Assembly (NCBI GenBank): GCA_033977485.1
Contig: CM066988.1
Coordinates: 141,057,359 to 141,121,358 of the forward strand
Length of the DNA: 64,000 nt
DNA from: Hydrangea macrophylla
Lineage: Eukaryota > Streptophyta > Magnoliopsida > Cornales > Hydrangeaceae
Direction: 5' to 3'
The notes below the pieces were generated by a model that did not search any database, was not told the DNA's origin, and saw nothing but the letters and a program-made list of their open reading frames with translations. Both the position numbers and the translations under genes were made by a program. Shown here one piece after another: positions 10,515 through 22,414 of the stretch. Each line of letters opens with the position of its first letter. Position 1 is the stretch's first letter.

Positions 10515-13500
10515 TGTAGACACCCCAATTTTGACCGAACTATTAAACTTAGGGGGGATTTACCTCTAGAAATCAATGATGAATAATGTCCCGACGATTT
10601 TCTTCAAGTTCATCGCTTCGACTTCGGAAAAGCTTCAAGCTCCCAAAACTTGCTCCTAATATCCCTAGATTTGGCCAATCACTGACCATCTGTCTCGAGC
10701 TCACTAGACCATGTGTTACTTTCTAAAAAAAAATAGAATAGATTAAATAATAATAATATTATAATGATATTTTCTAAAAATAACATTGTTTCTCATATTT
10801 TTAGTTTCAAAAAGAAAAAAAAAAAGAAAAAAAGATACTATTTGGTGACTCATATGATTAATTTAGATTTAAAATGAAAAATGTGTCTATACATATATAT
10901 ATACATATATAAGAAAAGGAAAATAATAAAAGAAAGTATCCCATGTGATTTGGAGAGTTAGAGATTCCTTGGCATATTCCTAATCCAAAGTAAATACCCA
11001 AAAAGCCCTTTGTTGGGCACTAATCTCTCATGTGCTTTAAAGATGCTCTAGAATGTTCCTTTATTCTAGCCAACTTAAATGCCCTTCAAGTTTCTTGGAA
11101 TTACATAGAAGTGCCATGGAGAGTTAGAGATGCCATGGAATATTCCTAACCCACCCCAAATTGACCTATCTACCCTTATCTTAGCCCCTAAGGTAATGAA
11201 AGTCTATAAAAACCCATTTCTCTCATTTTGGGGGAGACACTTGAATGGTATAGAAAAAATATTGGGAGAGCTTTAGAGGAAAGAAATATAGAGAGAGAAA
11301 CTCTACCAATTATTTTACCCAAATCCCACCAAAACTCTACCCAACCATCAAATCACCATTGAAGGAGCTTGAAGCTTGAGGAAGAAGAAGAGGAAAAGCT
11401 TGAGAAACTCAACATCTCTACAAGTTTTGAGAAGATCTAGAGGTAAAGCCTTCATATATATATATATATATATAATAATTCAATCACAAGTTCTTAGATC
11501 TAGGAACTTTTCACATTTTCAAAACCTCTCTTCTTACCCCATTTCATCACACACCACCAAGAACTTGTGATTGAATCTCATGACATCTAATTAATTTGGA
11601 TCTAATTAATGCCTTGGGTTTGAGATAAATTAGTTTTGAAGAAATTTGTGTTCCTAAATAAAACTTTGATTTCCTTTATTTCTACTTCATTCATAAGGTT
11701 CATGAGGTCTTCTATATCTCATTGAAACTCTTTGAATTTGATTCCTTAGTATCCTATGATCTTATGATCCATATGGAGATTAAAATGAATCATGATTTTA
11801 ATCTACACATAGTTGGTGAGATGCTAGTATCAACTCATGACTAGGATCTCTTTACTATGAATCTTATGAAATTCATACTATATTCCATGGAGATTAGAAT
11901 AGATTTGTTGTTTTTAGTCTCCAATGACCATCAAATGGTAGGAGAAGTAGTTTAGTTTAAGTCCATCTCTATGGCTTAGACTAATCTCTTCCTTAGGTTT
12001 TGAGAAGTTCTTCATACTTCATCTAAAACCTCCATGTATGTGTGTCTTTAGCCTCCAATGACCACCAAGTGGTAGGAGTAATGATTTGAACTCAAGTTTT
12101 GGTCCATAAGTTTGAGTTCATTGTTTGAGATTTTGTGAAGTTCATTTCATACTTCATAAAAAATCCATGAGTCTAAAGATGTCCTTAGTCTTCAATGACC
12201 ATTAAATGGTAGAAGAGATGGTTTAGTTTAAGTCCAACTTCATGATTTAATAGTTGGGATTAACAAATAAAGTTGAACTAGCAAAATGAAAACAGTGAGT
12301 TCACAAACTGTTTTTGATCAAAGATTTTTAGTTCGAAATCTAACCGTTGAAATCAAGTGAAACCAACGGGAAAGTGTCAATAACACATTGTTTTACCACT
12401 GTAATTTTTGTTTTGGTAAGACTTTATGCTTAGAATGGTTTGATCATGAGTTTTGTGAGACAACCACAATCTGTCCAGAATTTCAGAATAGTTTCAGAAC
12501 AGCAAACCGATTTTAAAATTGATAGATCAGAACTCTAACCAGGTTTTCATGACCTCTAATAATTTTTTATAAGAACCTTAATGTGTTAGGAAGATTCCCT
12601 AAAAAGAATGAAGTAATTCGGATTTTGTTTCTATTTTTAAAAAATCATACAAGATCTCTGGACAGAGAGTTGCAGAATCCTTAGTGAGGTCTAGTATTTT
12701 CCGTATTCCCGGAGATCTAACCGTTGAAACCTCGATTTTCTTTTTGGGTTAGAAACTAGACTCACAGAGGCATAACATATCCAAAAATCATTAAGATCCA
12801 ACCGTTGAAAGTATTTTATTCCTATTTTTGAACGTCTGGTCTGCTCTCTGTAATTCATAAAAAACTGCTACCATTTTTGTCTAATCTTATTTATTCCAAC
12901 TCAAATAGTCTCTTAATGGCTTAGGACTCAACCATGTTTTGAATAATGATAATTTAGATTAAACCCAGAGGCTTAGTGATCCAAATTAGTGAATAAACTC
13001 ATGTCCCATTCTTGTTCTTATTCATGCATTCATGCATTCATTCATACATGTTAATATTCATAAGTATGACTTATCTCTTGTCTAAGATGAATCTAATTGA
13101 ACATGACTTAGGATTAATTACTCTTTGATATTATATCTTGTCTAAGGCATGCGTACTAATCTTTGTTTTGTAGCGCATTTGAGGTACAACTTCTCATCCC
13201 TTCTCTAGTTTAATTCATTTCATTGATTTTGAATTGATTTTCAAACTCCATGTGCGACACTTTAGACTAGGTCTTGCCTTATGTGCTTATATGTGATAGA
13301 GACCTTTTCTTAGGATTTCTATTCTTGCATGCATTGCACGTTTAATATTCGCGGCTGGATCCCGGGTATGTTTTCTAGTTCTCTATTGCATATCATGTTG
13401 TTTGCTATTTGAATTACGTGGCTTATGAATGATATTTTACCGTTAGCAATTTTACACCATTTCCAACATGTTTGTGTTATGTATACCTATATATGTATTA

Positions 13501-13776
13501 ATTGAGGGCATGCTTAGATTAATAACTTGATTAAAAAGGATGTTGAGTAGAGGCCTATCTTGAGATAGGATGAAAGGGGGTGTTTTAGTCCGCCGGGCTC
13601 CTTCCCCTTTCATTCCATAATCCCCGGACCCAGTTTATTTTTGGTTTCGCAAAAGATCGGTTTGCTTTCAAAATGGTTTCTTAATTTTCCTTTTAAAAAT
13701 TAAGTGGCGACTCTTTGTACTTGAATTTAAAAAATTGTTTTAAAAACAAAAGTGGGCCCAAATGCCGGTATCCACA
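10515..13776 (+). repeat. 5' LTR of element 3
   Basis: 3262 bp, starting TGTAGACACC and ending GTATCCACA. By eye it differs from the 3' copy by about 20 substitutions plus a few microsatellite length changes, under 1%. It contains a TATA box at 11205 and three diverged internal repeats with the hairpin GACCATCAAATGGT (near 11925, 12055, 12198). Confidence 0.95.
11205..11212 (+). promoter_or_regulatory. TATA box of element 3 5' LTR
   Basis: TATAAAAA in a CTATAAAAACCC context about 690 bp into the LTR. The same box is at 34375-34383 in the other LTR. Transcription would start about 30 bp downstream, making U3 roughly 720 bp. Confidence 0.6.
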
Positions 13777-15121
13777 ATCTGACGACTCTGCTGTGGATCG
13801 AACCCAGAATCTCTGGTTTCGCAGACCAGAATTTCTGATTTTGGGTTCACTCGAGGATTAGACTTGAAAGCATCTTTTTAATCAAATTAATTAATTTTTG
13901 TGTGCCCGTTGCATTACACTTGCACGTCTCGCCAGTCGATTGCACGGAACTATGACCTTGGAGGCTCGGGGTAACCCGGTCGGTCAAGTCATCATGGGAC
14001 CGTGTGATCACCCTTGATCTCGTACCATGTTTTGGTATATGAAGCATCCTATCGGGTGTGTGTCAAGGGTCCCTTATTTGACCAAAACCCGGCCTTTGCA
14101 TGGTAGCTTCCATAGAACCTTTCGATCTTAGGAAATTGATTCTTGATTAGGATTATGTGCTAGGGAGTTTTGTATGCCCGAAAGGGATTATTTGAGATGA
14201 TGACGATGCTTGCTTGATAAAAGATGTGTAACCCTTTAATCACCTTTTAGCAATTCCTTCTCATGTCCCACGACATTTGGGAACATGCTGGATCTTGATT
14301 ATATGATTACATCTCTTACACCTTGCTAAGCTAAGCATCATTGACCTTGTATGCATCCGAATTCATGAAGAGTACGACAACAATCCAATCATTTGATCCT
14401 CCTACCCAAAAAGTTTTAAATATGTTTTTGAAAGCAAATAGATTTTTGGTATCTTTATTCCAAGGCATTCAATCACTCTTTCAAAATTTATGGAGTTCAC
14501 TTTTGGATTAAAATTTCAAATCAACCATATTTGAAGGAAGAACCTAAAAATTCTTGGAACCCAAAATTCTTGAAAGAGTTTGAAAAGTTTGCTTTTTTTT
14601 CAAAGCAAAATTTGGACCTAATCACCTTTTTGTTAAGGAATATAATCCAAGAAATCTCTGCAATTAAAGAAATCATTTTCAGATAAATTTCAAAAGCAAA
14701 GTTTCAACCCAATCATCTTTTGTTTAGAAATGTTGTTGTCTTCAAAAAGAATTTTGAAAAGATCCCATCATCTAGGGGAAATACTTGTCAAATGGATTTC
14801 AAAAATTCTAAATTTGAAAACCTTGAAAGGGTAAAGAGGATCACAATGAGAAGAGAAATTGGCGCACTCGACATGGGTGAGGATCTTATGTGTTTATGTG
14901 TTAGAATTAGGATTTTCTGTTTGGCATATAGAGTAGGCACACACGCACACATGCATTGCATCCGCATGATGTATAAAATAAAAGTCTTCCTCGAATAAAA
15001 TGAGGGTGAAAAAGGTTTTCTAAAAAAGAAGTTTTCAAAATTTGTTGTAGGAGCAAAGATAGCAAATCAAGCGTGGTTTAGGGATCCTACGGCAAGACTA
15101 GTAAGGGGAGGATACGCTGAC
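13777..15121 (+). other. PBS and untranslated leader of element 3
   Basis: The LTR end is followed by TGACGACTCTGCTGTGGA (13780-13797). This resembles the TGGCGACTCTGCTGGGGA-type primer site I associate with Ogre/Tat elements, with small differences. I recall an Arg tRNA primer for that group but cannot verify it here. The rest of the 1.3-kb leader has no convincing ORF; a 92-codon ORF at 14720 has no recognisable features. Confidence 0.65.
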
Positions 15122-18100
15122 ATGGCCGAAGAGAGAAACAACGAAGAGATGACCGGGTTGAGGGTACTAGTAGAACAGCAGGCGGAACAGATGCGGAGAC
15201 AGGCTGAAAACATGAACCGAATGATGGGAATGATAGAAGAACTGAACCGTCGACCACCGTATATGGTTCCACCTGTCATGGACCCACCTTTGGGAGGAGG
15301 AGAAGGAGATTGGTTTGACGATCAGGAGGCACAATGGACCGATGCACTAAGGGCCAACAGAGACAGGGAGCAAGCTGAGAAAGAGATGCAACTAACCGAG
15401 AAAATAGAGAAGCTGGAAAGGGTAATGCGCAAGGCTCAAGGGGTTGATACCTATCTGATAGAGTTAGAAGGCCTATATGACGGGGTCCATGAGACGCTGC
15501 CCGCCGGATTCAAAATGCCAGTTTTTGATAAGTTTGATGGCACAGGCAACCCCCGCAGTCACATCCGAATGTGCATAGGAGCTTTTCAGCCTAGTGGGCT
15601 GAGCACTACCATGATGGCTGTCCTATTTCAGCAAACCTTAACGGGAGCTGCTCTATCGTGGTACCTTACACTTGAGCCGAGCAAAACCAGAGTTTGGGAA
15701 GAAGTGGTGAAGTCATTTGTGGCCCAGTATGAATACAATCAAGACTTGGATGTCACTGTCCGGGACCTAGAAACAACCAGGCAAGGGAACAAAGAATCAT
15801 TTGCTGAGTACCTGAGCCGATGGAGAGGGAAAGCTGCGAAAATAGTGCAAAGGCCGTCCGAGAAAGATCAAATCCGGATGTTAATGAAAAACCTACAGCC
15901 AGTCTACCAGGAGAAGATGAGGTTCCAGTCAATCAACACCTTTGCTGAGGTGTTCGATGTGGGGACAAGAATCGAAGATGCGATTCAAGAAGGGACAATC
16001 AAGAAGGAAGAACCACAAAACCGATATCGAAGGCCCAGTTATGGATCAAATAGAGGGCATTCGGGAGGTCACTCTGGCCCCACCGATGTCAATGCACTTA
16101 GCGAGCCGGAGAGAAAATTCGATATCACCAGAAACCACCCAAGAGGAGGAGAGGATAAGCCACTAAGAAAGTTTTCGGATTTGGGAGTATCATTATCAAC
16201 TGCCCTCGACAGGCTGTTAGCAAAAGGGCATCTCCGTCAGTTGGAACCTCGACCCCCGCCGAGTCCGCTCCCACCGCATTTTAAAGGAGATCTCTACTGT
16301 AAATACCATCAGCAGAAGGGCCACTCGACGGATCGATGCATGAGGTTAAGGCATGAAATACAAGACCTCATCGACAACAAAGTCATATCTGAACCACCTG
16401 TCAAAGCCCCCAATGTCACCAAGAATCCTCTGCCGAACCACCATGCTGTACCACCGCCGCAGGGTCTTTACTTCTTAGGGGTAGGAGGAATGACATTTGA
16501 TCCATCCAAGCTAATCACAAAGGTCGGGGAACCGAGAATGTTTTATCAGTTACCGGAAGATCTGGGGATTTGTACACTTAGGAGTGAGCCGGAAATATGG
16601 GAAGAGGAAGTAATTGGGCAGTCAGATTGGTGGGTTTTTGAAGGCGATAATCGGGGCATGAACCAAGAAGAGGACGATCTGTGGTATCAGAGTGACGAAG
16701 AGGCAAAAATTGAGGAGGAAAGTTCAGGGGTCATTTCAGAAATCGACGATGTTTGGGCAAGAGAAGAGATCAATCACCTGACTCGATCTGGTAGACACTT
16801 CAAGCCGCACGAACTAGAAGAGGATCACCTGGGGAGGGAACTGGAAAAAGGGAAAGGGAAGGTGAATGAAGAAGAAGAAGAGGACAGGGTTTTAAGGCAG
16901 ATGAGGAAAACGCAAGCTAACATCACTATCTGGGGACTGCTGATCGCCTCCAAAAAACACAGGCAGGCAGTCTTGGATGCTTTGAACCAATCCGATGTCT
17001 CTATCGATACAGCGCCGGAAGACCTCGTGGGGATGATCAGTAGGATCCCGGCTCTAGCTATTACCTTCTCGTCCGACGACCTACCTCCCGGAGGGCCCGT
17101 GCATAACAAGCCTTTGTATGTCACCGTCGAATGCTTGGGTAACACTGTGCCTGCCTGTCTAGTGGACAATGGATCAGCCTTAAACGTATGCCCGTTTCGA
17201 ACTGCCAAGCGCATGGGTTTGGACGAATCAACTTTCATACCATCTGAGCAAAGGGTGAGAGCGTACGACAACACTCAGAGAACTGTCATGGGCATAATTC
17301 TCCTTCACCTCGCTGTCGGTCCACTTGAGAAGGAGGCCGAATTTCATGTCATCGACATTCCTGCATCCTTCAACCTGCTACTTGGAAGGCCATGGTTAGA
17401 CAGTTTGGGCGCCATACCATCAACAATCCACCAGAAGGTTAAATGTGTTTGGAAGAGCAGGGTCTGTGACATCCTCGGGGATAGCTGGGTTCGTCCGTCT
17501 GAAGCTTCATCAAGCGCACCAGTCTTAGAGGTACAGCTGCAAGAAGAGGAGACAGGTCTGGGGGGATTCGAGTTCATTAACATGCTGGAAGAGGGAAAGC
17601 CGCGAGAGTTCCTACCGCTTTATTTTGATCAATACGCCAGTCCGTTGGTCGCAGGGATAATGAAAAAGATGGGTTTCTTCCCGGGCATGGGATTGGGTAA
17701 AAATCATCAAGGCCTGCCTGAATTCCCGCGCATTCCGGCTCAGACTCACTCTCATGGTTTGGGTTACCAGCCAACAAAGGAGGAATCGAGGGCGAAGAAG
17801 AAGACAGCTAATGCACCAATGGACCCCTATCGGAAAACACTCAACGGGTACTTCGTAAAGGAAGGAGAAGATTTCCCCTTCTGTGGCTTCCCGGAGCCGT
17901 GGATGGATCAGAAAGGCAAATGTCTAAAGCCGGGGTTCGAGATCTTTTTCTCCCATGAGTTCTCCAAGTACAAGGACCCATTTTTGCAAATACCTGAAAA
18001 GTCTGCTACAGTCGGCGATTGGATTGGTGTACTGGACGGACCGGTCATGCAGAACCTGTTGAGCGAAGGGGGGGTAAAAGATGAAGGGAAAGGAAAAGAA

Positions 18101-21100
18101 TACAAGGGTCTGGAGGTCAAGGCTGAAGAAGTGTATGTTGAGGATGTATTGGAAGAGGAACCAGAGGAAGAATCAGTGGAAGAGCTGGGGAAAGAAGAAG
18201 CGGAAGTGATTACCAAAACAGAGAATCTGGAAGAATGCTTCATCACCGACAAGGGAGGGGAAGGCAAGAAAGAATGGGTCTTTGAGTCTAGTGATAGGTA
18301 TCCCCCACCCCAGGAGTCTGTAATGGCCCAAATGAGGCGTCTTTCTATTTCTATGTCTGTTGTAATTGCTCCAAAGAAAATGAATGAAAATGTGACTGAT
18401 TCTGCCTACTCGAATGCGCTTAATGAATGTGATGAATATGATGATCATGAAATACCAATTGAATTGCAAAAATTAATTGAAAAAGAAAAGGAACCTGCAT
18501 GTAAAGTCATCGAAGACACTCGAACAATTAATCTGGGAAGTAAAGACAACCCTCAAAATGTTTTTATTGGCTCAACACTTAGCAATGAAGAAAGCGAAGA
18601 GCTAATCAATCTATTAAATGAATTCAAAGATGTTTTTGCATGGTCTTATAGCGATATGCCAGGAATTGATCCAAAAATCGTCCAACACCATATCCCCCTA
18701 TTTCCAAATTCTAAACCAATAAAACAAAAGTTGAGGCGAATGAGGCCTGAATGGGCACTTAAGGTAAAAGAGGAGGTTGAAAAGCAATTAGGGGCCGGAT
18801 TCTTGATGGTCACCGAGTATCCAGATTGGATCGCCAATATAGTACCGGTTCCGAAAAAGGATGGTCGTGTTAGGGTATGCGTGGATTTCCGAGATTTGAA
18901 TAAAGCAAGCCCTAAGGACGATTTCCCATTACCTCACATTGATGTTCTGGTCGATAATACGGCAGGTCATGAGCTCCTATCTTTCATGGATGGCTTCTCA
19001 GGTTATAACCAGATCCTCATGGCACCCGAGGACAGAGAGAAAACCACTTTCATCACGCTCTGGGGGACCTATTGTTATAGAGTGATGCCATTCGGTCTTA
19101 AGAACGCAGGCGCAACCTATCAGAGGGCTGCCACCACTTTACTGCACGACATGATCCACAAAGAGGTAGAGGTGTATGTGGATGACATGATTGTGAAATC
19201 CAAGGAAAGAGGAGGACACCTGGGGGCTTTGAGGAAGTTCTTTGGGAGGTTGAGGGAGTTCAAAATGAGGCTAAACCCGCAAAAATGCACCTTCGGGGTC
19301 ACTACTGGAAAATTATTAGGGTTTCTCATCACTCAAAGAGGAATAGAGGTGGACCCTACCAAAATAAAAGCCATAACCGAAATGAACCCGCCTAAAAATG
19401 AGAAAGAATTGAGGGGATTTCTGGGGAGGGTACAGTTCATCAGCCGCTTCATTTCCAAACTTACCTTAACCTGTGACCCACTGTTCAAACTACTCCGAAA
19501 AGGAGAGAAGTTTGAATGGGACGCCCCTTGCCAACAAGCCTTCGACAAAATCAAAACCTACCTCCAAAACCCACCTGTCCTGTCACCACCTTCACCCGGG
19601 AGACCCCTGTTACTTTACCTCTCTGTGTCCGAAGATTCGATGGGGTGTATGTTGGCCCAAGAAGGAGAAGAAGGGCACGTGGAAAAAGCCATTTACTACT
19701 TGAGCAAAAGAATGGTCGGATATGAGTTAAAGTATTCACCCTTAGAAAAGGCCTGTTGGGCCTTGGTTTGGTGTACCCGTCGCCTTCGCCACTACATGCT
19801 AGCCTTCCCTGTAATCCTGATATCCCGAATGGACCCATTAAAATACCTATTCGAAAAGCCCGTCTTGACCAGTAGGATTTCCCGGTGGACCATGATGCTA
19901 GCCGAGTTTGATATTAAGTACGTCACCGCCAAATCCATGAAAGGGAGGGCCGTCGCCGAATTTCTAGCCGATCTCGCCGTAGAATCCGAAGATAAGGGCG
20001 AATTTAAGTTTCCTGATGAGGAGGTAATGGAGGTAAAGGAAGACTTGTGGAAGATGTACTTTGACGGAGCGGCCAACCAATTGGGATTTGGGGTTGGAAT
20101 CATTCTCATAGCACCCGATGGGACCCCCACTCCGTTAGCCGTCAAACTCAGGTATGACTCTACCAATAACACTGCAGAATATGAGGCATGTATAATCGGA
20201 ATGGAAGCGGCCTTGGCCCTGAGAGTTGAAAGGATCGATGTCTTCGGGGATTCTAACCTGATCATATTCCAAGTACGAGGCGATTGGAGGGTGAAGCATG
20301 AGAAATTGAGACCTTACCATGACTACCTAGAAAGCCTGAAAGTGCAATTCAAAAGGATTTCCTTCTATTACCTTCCACGAGAAGAGAACCAACTAGCCGA
20401 TTCCTTAGCAACCCTAGCCTCAATGATCCAAATCCCTTCCAAGACTACCATGATCCCACTATCCATAGAAGTAAGAAGTCAACCATCGTTCGAAATGATC
20501 ACGGCCATAGAAGAAGAGGGTGAAGGGCCTTGGTTTGAGGACGTCTGGAATTTTATTAAAAAGGGAGAGTACCCCAAGGGAGCCTCAGAAAAGGACAAGA
20601 AAGCAGTTCGGCGATTCTCTGCTCAGTTTGTGATCTACGCGGATAAACTATGGAAGAAGTCCTACACCGGGTATAATCTGGAGTGTTTATATGGGAATGA
20701 GGCTAAAAGAATGATGGAGGAAATACACGAGGGAGTGTGCGGGCCCCATATGAATGGACACATGCTAGCAAAGAAGATCATCCGACAAGGGTATTATTGG
20801 ACAACCTTGGACAAAGACTGTTGCGAATATGTCAAAAGGTGTCACAAGTGTCAAATTCATGCAAATCTGATGCACACTCCACCGTCACAGCTTTATAGCA
20901 TGACCACCCCTTGGCCATTTTCTGTATGGGGGATCGATATCATTGGTGAGATAGTTCCCAAGGCTTCCAATGGGCACCGATACATAATCGTGGCAATCGA
21001 TTATTTTACAAAATGGGTAGAGGCAGCCTCGTATGCAACTTTGAAAGCCAAGGATGTGGTAAGTTTCATCGAAAAGAACATAATCTGTAGATATGGGGTC

Positions 21101-21775
21101 CCGAATGAATTCATCTCTGATCATGGTAGTCATTTCCAAGGAGAAGTCATCCCGCTGTTAGAAAAATACAAGATCACCCGTCATCAGTCGTCTCCATATA
21201 GGCCTCAGACAAACGGAGCAGTGGAAGCAGCAAATAAAAATGTCAAGGCGATCCTGGGAAAGACGACGGATACATACAAGGATTGGCATGAAAAACTACC
21301 GTTTGCCTTATGGGGATACAGGACCTCTGTAAGAACATCTACGGGGGCAACACCGTACTCCTTGGTATATGGGATGGAGGCCGTTCTCCCGGTTGAAGTA
21401 GAAATACCATCTCTATGGGTCTTGACGGAATGTGAAGTAACCGAGCTAGAATGGATAAAGGCGAGATACGAGGAGTTGATGTTACTTGATGAGAAAAGGT
21501 TGGCGGCAATAAACCGCACTCGGGGATACCAGAAGAGGATAGCCCGTGCTTTCAACAAAAAGGTTCGCCTAAGGAAGCTTGCTGAGGGTGACCTGGTCCT
21601 CAAAGAACTTAAAGTGCCCGTTTATGACCCCAGAGGAAAATTCAAACCCAACTGGGTCGGTCCATACATCATCAAAACTCTCCTTTCCGGAGGGGCAGCC
21701 TATCTCATGGACCTAGATGGGGTTGAATTTAAGCAACCAATTAACCTCGATCGCCTCAAGAAATATTTTGCTTGA
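15122..21775 (+). CDS. Gag-pol polyprotein of Tat-lineage element 3 (2217 aa, uninterrupted)
   Basis: One open frame encodes all retrotransposition functions. Order: a coiled N-terminus; gag (FDGTGNPRSHI near residue 138); a zinc-knuckle variant CKYHQQKGHSTDRC near 390; an aspartic protease with LVDNGSALN near 680 (DNGS rather than DTGS); a G-patch-like segment near 839-900 (MGFFPGMGLGK, then HGLGY); an acidic linker; a reverse transcriptase with YVDD near 1351; RNase H near 1490-1620; a second, archaeal-type RNase H near 1645-1770; and integrase with an HHCC-type finger near 1870-1910 and the D,D,E triad (GIDIIG, SDHGSHF, NGAVEAANK). The first RNase H has lost its catalytic residues (YLSVSEDS for a TDAS-type motif), while the second keeps all four (YFDGA, AEYEA, FGDSN, LADSL). 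Such replacement is known for the Tat lineage. No stop or frameshift is present, so the protein may be functional. Confidence 0.96.
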   Translation: MAEERNNEEMTGLRVLVEQQAEQMRRQAENMNRMMGMIEELNRRPPYMVPPVMDPPLGGGEGDWFDDQEAQWTDALRANRDREQAEKEMQLTEKIEKLERVMRKAQGVDTYLIELEGLYDGVHETLPAGFKMPVFDKFDGTGNPRSHIRMCIGAFQPSGLSTTMMAVLFQQTLTGAALSWYLTLEPSKTRVWEEVVKSFVAQYEYNQDLDVTVRDLETTRQGNKESFAEYLSRWRGKAAKIVQRPSEKDQIRMLMKNLQPVYQEKMRFQSINTFAEVFDVGTRIEDAIQEGTIKKEEPQNRYRRPSYGSNRGHSGGHSGPTDVNALSEPERKFDITRNHPRGGEDKPLRKFSDLGVSLSTALDRLLAKGHLRQLEPRPPPSPLPPHFKGDLYCKYHQQKGHSTDRCMRLRHEIQDLIDNKVISEPPVKAPNVTKNPLPNHHAVPPPQGLYFLGVGGMTFDPSKLITKVGEPRMFYQLPEDLGICTLRSEPEIWEEEVIGQSDWWVFEGDNRGMNQEEDDLWYQSDEEAKIEEESSGVISEIDDVWAREEINHLTRSGRHFKPHELEEDHLGRELEKGKGKVNEEEEEDRVLRQMRKTQANITIWGLLIASKKHRQAVLDALNQSDVSIDTAPEDLVGMISRIPALAITFSSDDLPPGGPVHNKPLYVTVECLGNTVPACLVDNGSALNVCPFRTAKRMGLDESTFIPSEQRVRAYDNTQRTVMGIILLHLAVGPLEKEAEFHVIDIPASFNLLLGRPWLDSLGAIPSTIHQKVKCVWKSRVCDILGDSWVRPSEASSSAPVLEVQLQEEETGLGGFEFINMLEEGKPREFLPLYFDQYASPLVAGIMKKMGFFPGMGLGKNHQGLPEFPRIPAQTHSHGLGYQPTKEESRAKKKTANAPMDPYRKTLNGYFVKEGEDFPFCGFPEPWMDQKGKCLKPGFEIFFSHEFSKYKDPFLQIPEKSATVGDWIGVLDGPVMQNLLSEGGVKDEGKGKEYKGLEVKAEEVYVEDVLEEEPEEESVEELGKEEAEVITKTENLEECFITDKGGEGKKEWVFESSDRYPPPQESVMAQMRRLSISMSVVIAPKKMNENVTDSAYSNALNECDEYDDHEIPIELQKLIEKEKEPACKVIEDTRTINLGSKDNPQNVFIGSTLSNEESEELINLLNEFKDVFAWSYSDMPGIDPKIVQHHIPLFPNSKPIKQKLRRMRPEWALKVKEEVEKQLGAGFLMVTEYPDWIANIVPVPKKDGRVRVCVDFRDLNKASPKDDFPLPHIDVLVDNTAGHELLSFMDGFSGYNQILMAPEDREKTTFITLWGTYCYRVMPFGLKNAGATYQRAATTLLHDMIHKEVEVYVDDMIVKSKERGGHLGALRKFFGRLREFKMRLNPQKCTFGVTTGKLLGFLITQRGIEVDPTKIKAITEMNPPKNEKELRGFLGRVQFISRFISKLTLTCDPLFKLLRKGEKFEWDAPCQQAFDKIKTYLQNPPVLSPPSPGRPLLLYLSVSEDSMGCMLAQEGEEGHVEKAIYYLSKRMVGYELKYSPLEKACWALVWCTRRLRHYMLAFPVILISRMDPLKYLFEKPVLTSRISRWTMMLAEFDIKYVTAKSMKGRAVAEFLADLAVESEDKGEFKFPDEEVMEVKEDLWKMYFDGAANQLGFGVGIILIAPDGTPTPLAVKLRYDSTNNTAEYEACIIGMEAALALRVERIDVFGDSNLIIFQVRGDWRVKHEKLRPYHDYLESLKVQFKRISFYYLPREENQLADSLATLASMIQIPSKTTMIPLSIEVRSQPSFEMITAIEEEGEGPWFEDVWNFIKKGEYPKGASEKDKKAVRRFSAQFVIYADKLWKKSYTGYNLECLYGNEAKRMMEEIHEGVCGPHMNGHMLAKKIIRQGYYWTTLDKDCCEYVKRCHKCQIHANLMHTPPSQLYSMTTPWPFSVWGIDIIGEIVPKASNGHRYIIVAIDYFTKWVEAASYATLKAKDVVSFIEKNIICRYGVPNEFISDHGSHFQGEVIPLLEKYKITRHQSSPYRPQTNGAVEAANKNVKAILGKTTDTYKDWHEKLPFALWGYRTSVRTSTGATPYSLVYGMEAVLPVEVEIPSLWVLTECEVTELEWIKARYEELMLLDEKRLAAINRTRGYQKRIARAFNKKVRLRKLAEGDLVLKELKVPVYDPRGKFKPNWVGPYIIKTLLSGGAAYLMDLDGVEFKQPINLDRLKKYFA

Positions 21776-22007
21776 AATCTTTTTTTTAAAACCTCCAGAT
21801 TAGATGAACTACGCTTGACCTGATTCCCGTTAGGGGATACGTAGGCAACCTATTCGGTTCGGTCAGCAAATAATCGCCTGATTGGCACTTTCTTTTGAAG
21901 CCTTAAGCCGAACTACTCAGGACCTGATACCCACTTGGGGATAAGTAGGCGGGCCATACCGGCCTTCGGTCCATAAAAAAAAAAAAAAAAAATCCCCGTG
22001 TCAAACT

Positions 22008-22064
22008 AGGGGCAAACTCGCGTTCGCCCAGAAACACATCGAAGCCCCAAAACCAGGGGCAAAC
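22008..22064 (+). promoter_or_regulatory. Two internal PPT-like decamers
   Basis: AGGGGCAAAC occurs at 22008-22017 and 22055-22064. The same ten bases sit at 33671-33680, directly before the 3' LTR, where they act as the plus-strand primer. These internal copies could prime plus-strand synthesis or be relics of duplication. Confidence 0.55.
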
Positions 22065-22414
22065 TTCGTTTGCTACCCGAAGAACCCAGATATTTCTAAA
22101 AAAAAAAAAAACCGTCTCTGGCTATTAAAATAAGTACTGTAAAAGAACAAACGGAATTCATGGTATAGAATGACTAAAGCTTCAAGCAAGATTCAAAGTA
22201 AAGCAAAGAACCAAGTAAAGACATTAAAAGGGGGGTGTTCTTCATAAAAGATTAATTAGAAGAGTGAAAGCCCTGATTGAACATGATAGAAAGTCTTCCA
22301 AAAACATAAAAATCACATCTCAAAAGCGCAGCGTGAGTAGGCAGGGTCTGTCAGAATGTTTTGTAAATGGCAAGATTTTCCTTGTTTTCTTCTACTTTAT
22401 TATGCATATATCTA

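Noticed and set aside
16825..21603. Minus-strand ORFs of 60-157 codons opposite gag-pol of element 3
   Set aside because: Antisense shadows of a strong plus-strand coding frame.
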